Shown here: positions 6,729-6,841 of the stretch, piece after piece | Numbering within the stretch: the first letter of the stretch is position 1 | Layout of the letters: every line of letters begins with the position of its first letter | From: Betaproteobacteria bacterium | GTDB lineage: Bacteria; Pseudomonadota; Gammaproteobacteria; Burkholderiales; SG8-39 | Assembly (NCBI GenBank): GCA_029858545.1 | Contig: JAOUFA010000194.1 | Location: forward strand, 1-6,841 | Length of the DNA: 6,841 nt | Direction of reading: 5' to 3' | Program-made: the position numbers and the translations under genes | The notes under the pieces: model-generated | The model's input: only the letters and a program-made list of their open reading frames with translations | Database searches by the model: none | What the model was told of the DNA's origin: nothing

Positions 6729-6841
6729 TTGGAGTACTACGACCCGCACACCGATCCCGAGCCCGCGAGCTGGCTCGCGCTCGACGAGGGCGAACGCGTG
6801 CAGCGGGTGCTCGAATTCCACGAGATCGAGGACGAGGATCT
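6729..6841 (+). CDS. Small acidic hypothetical protein, N-terminal fragment
   Basis: A TTG at 6729 has GGAG (6719-6722) six bases upstream and opens a frame that runs off the window after 37 codons. It begins 11 bases after the LOG stop codon. The visible part is acidic and rich in Asp/Glu: it starts M-E-Y-Y-D-P-H-T-D-P-E-P and continues with ASWLALDEGERVQRVLEFHE. From memory, a 'W-L-A-L-D-E-x-E-R-x-x-x-V-x-x-Y/F-H' stretch occurs in small uncharacterised proteobacterial proteins, which supports a real gene, but I cannot name the family. The spacing suggests co-transcription with the LOG gene. The start could instead be the in-frame CTG at 6714, overlapping the LOG stop, but TTG with its ribosome site is the better choice. 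Function unknown. Confidence 0.6.
   Translation, partial: MEYYDPHTDPEPASWLALDEGERVQRVLEFHEIEDED

Noticed and set aside
1..6841. Mobile elements, CRISPR arrays, tRNA or rRNA genes, toxin-antitoxin or defence modules
   Set aside because: I saw no transposase or integrase motifs, repeat-spacer pattern, terminal inverted repeats, tRNA-like folds or rRNA signature anywhere in the window. The gene content is ordinary chromosomal.

Overview
The window is GC-rich chromosomal DNA with dense, short-spaced genes. It most likely comes from a betaproteobacterium of the Burkholderiales type. The taxonomic guess rests on the C-terminus of a Bug/TctC-family solute-binding protein (a family greatly expanded in those bacteria), the strong G/C third-position bias, and the look of the DNA polymerase I and LOG-family proteins. 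It is an inference from protein style, not a phylogenetic placement.

Layout from left to right. Positions 1-239 hold the end of a Bug-family periplasmic binding protein, followed by a convincing factor-independent terminator (295-323). Positions 345-1661 encode a six-helix membrane histidine kinase with intact catalytic motifs and no response regulator beside it. A 387-base non-coding stretch (1662-2048) follows, with two weak hairpins and one weak promoter candidate. Positions 2049-3246 are a likely two-gene operon: a glutathione S-transferase and a VOC-fold (glyoxalase-like) metalloenzyme, 31 bases apart, each with a good Shine-Dalgarno sequence. The VOC gene converges on polA (minus strand, 3252-6002), with only five bases between the two stop codons. 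polA is complete and retains 5' nuclease, 3'-5' exonuclease and polymerase active sites. Divergent from polA, and essentially start-to-start with it, is a LOG-family (PGGxGTxxE) gene at 6004-6717. A small acidic protein of unknown function begins at 6729 and runs off the window.

Functionally this is mostly ordinary housekeeping and metabolic content. The GST-VOC pair may act together on glutathione-linked or otherwise electrophilic substrates. The LOG gene and the small downstream ORF look like a second operon. I see no mobile element, CRISPR array, tRNA, rRNA or defence cassette, and no convincing new system. The points most worth a second look are the probable non-AUG start of the histidine kinase, the abutting divergent starts of polA and the LOG gene, the orphan kinase itself, and the long leader before the GST gene.
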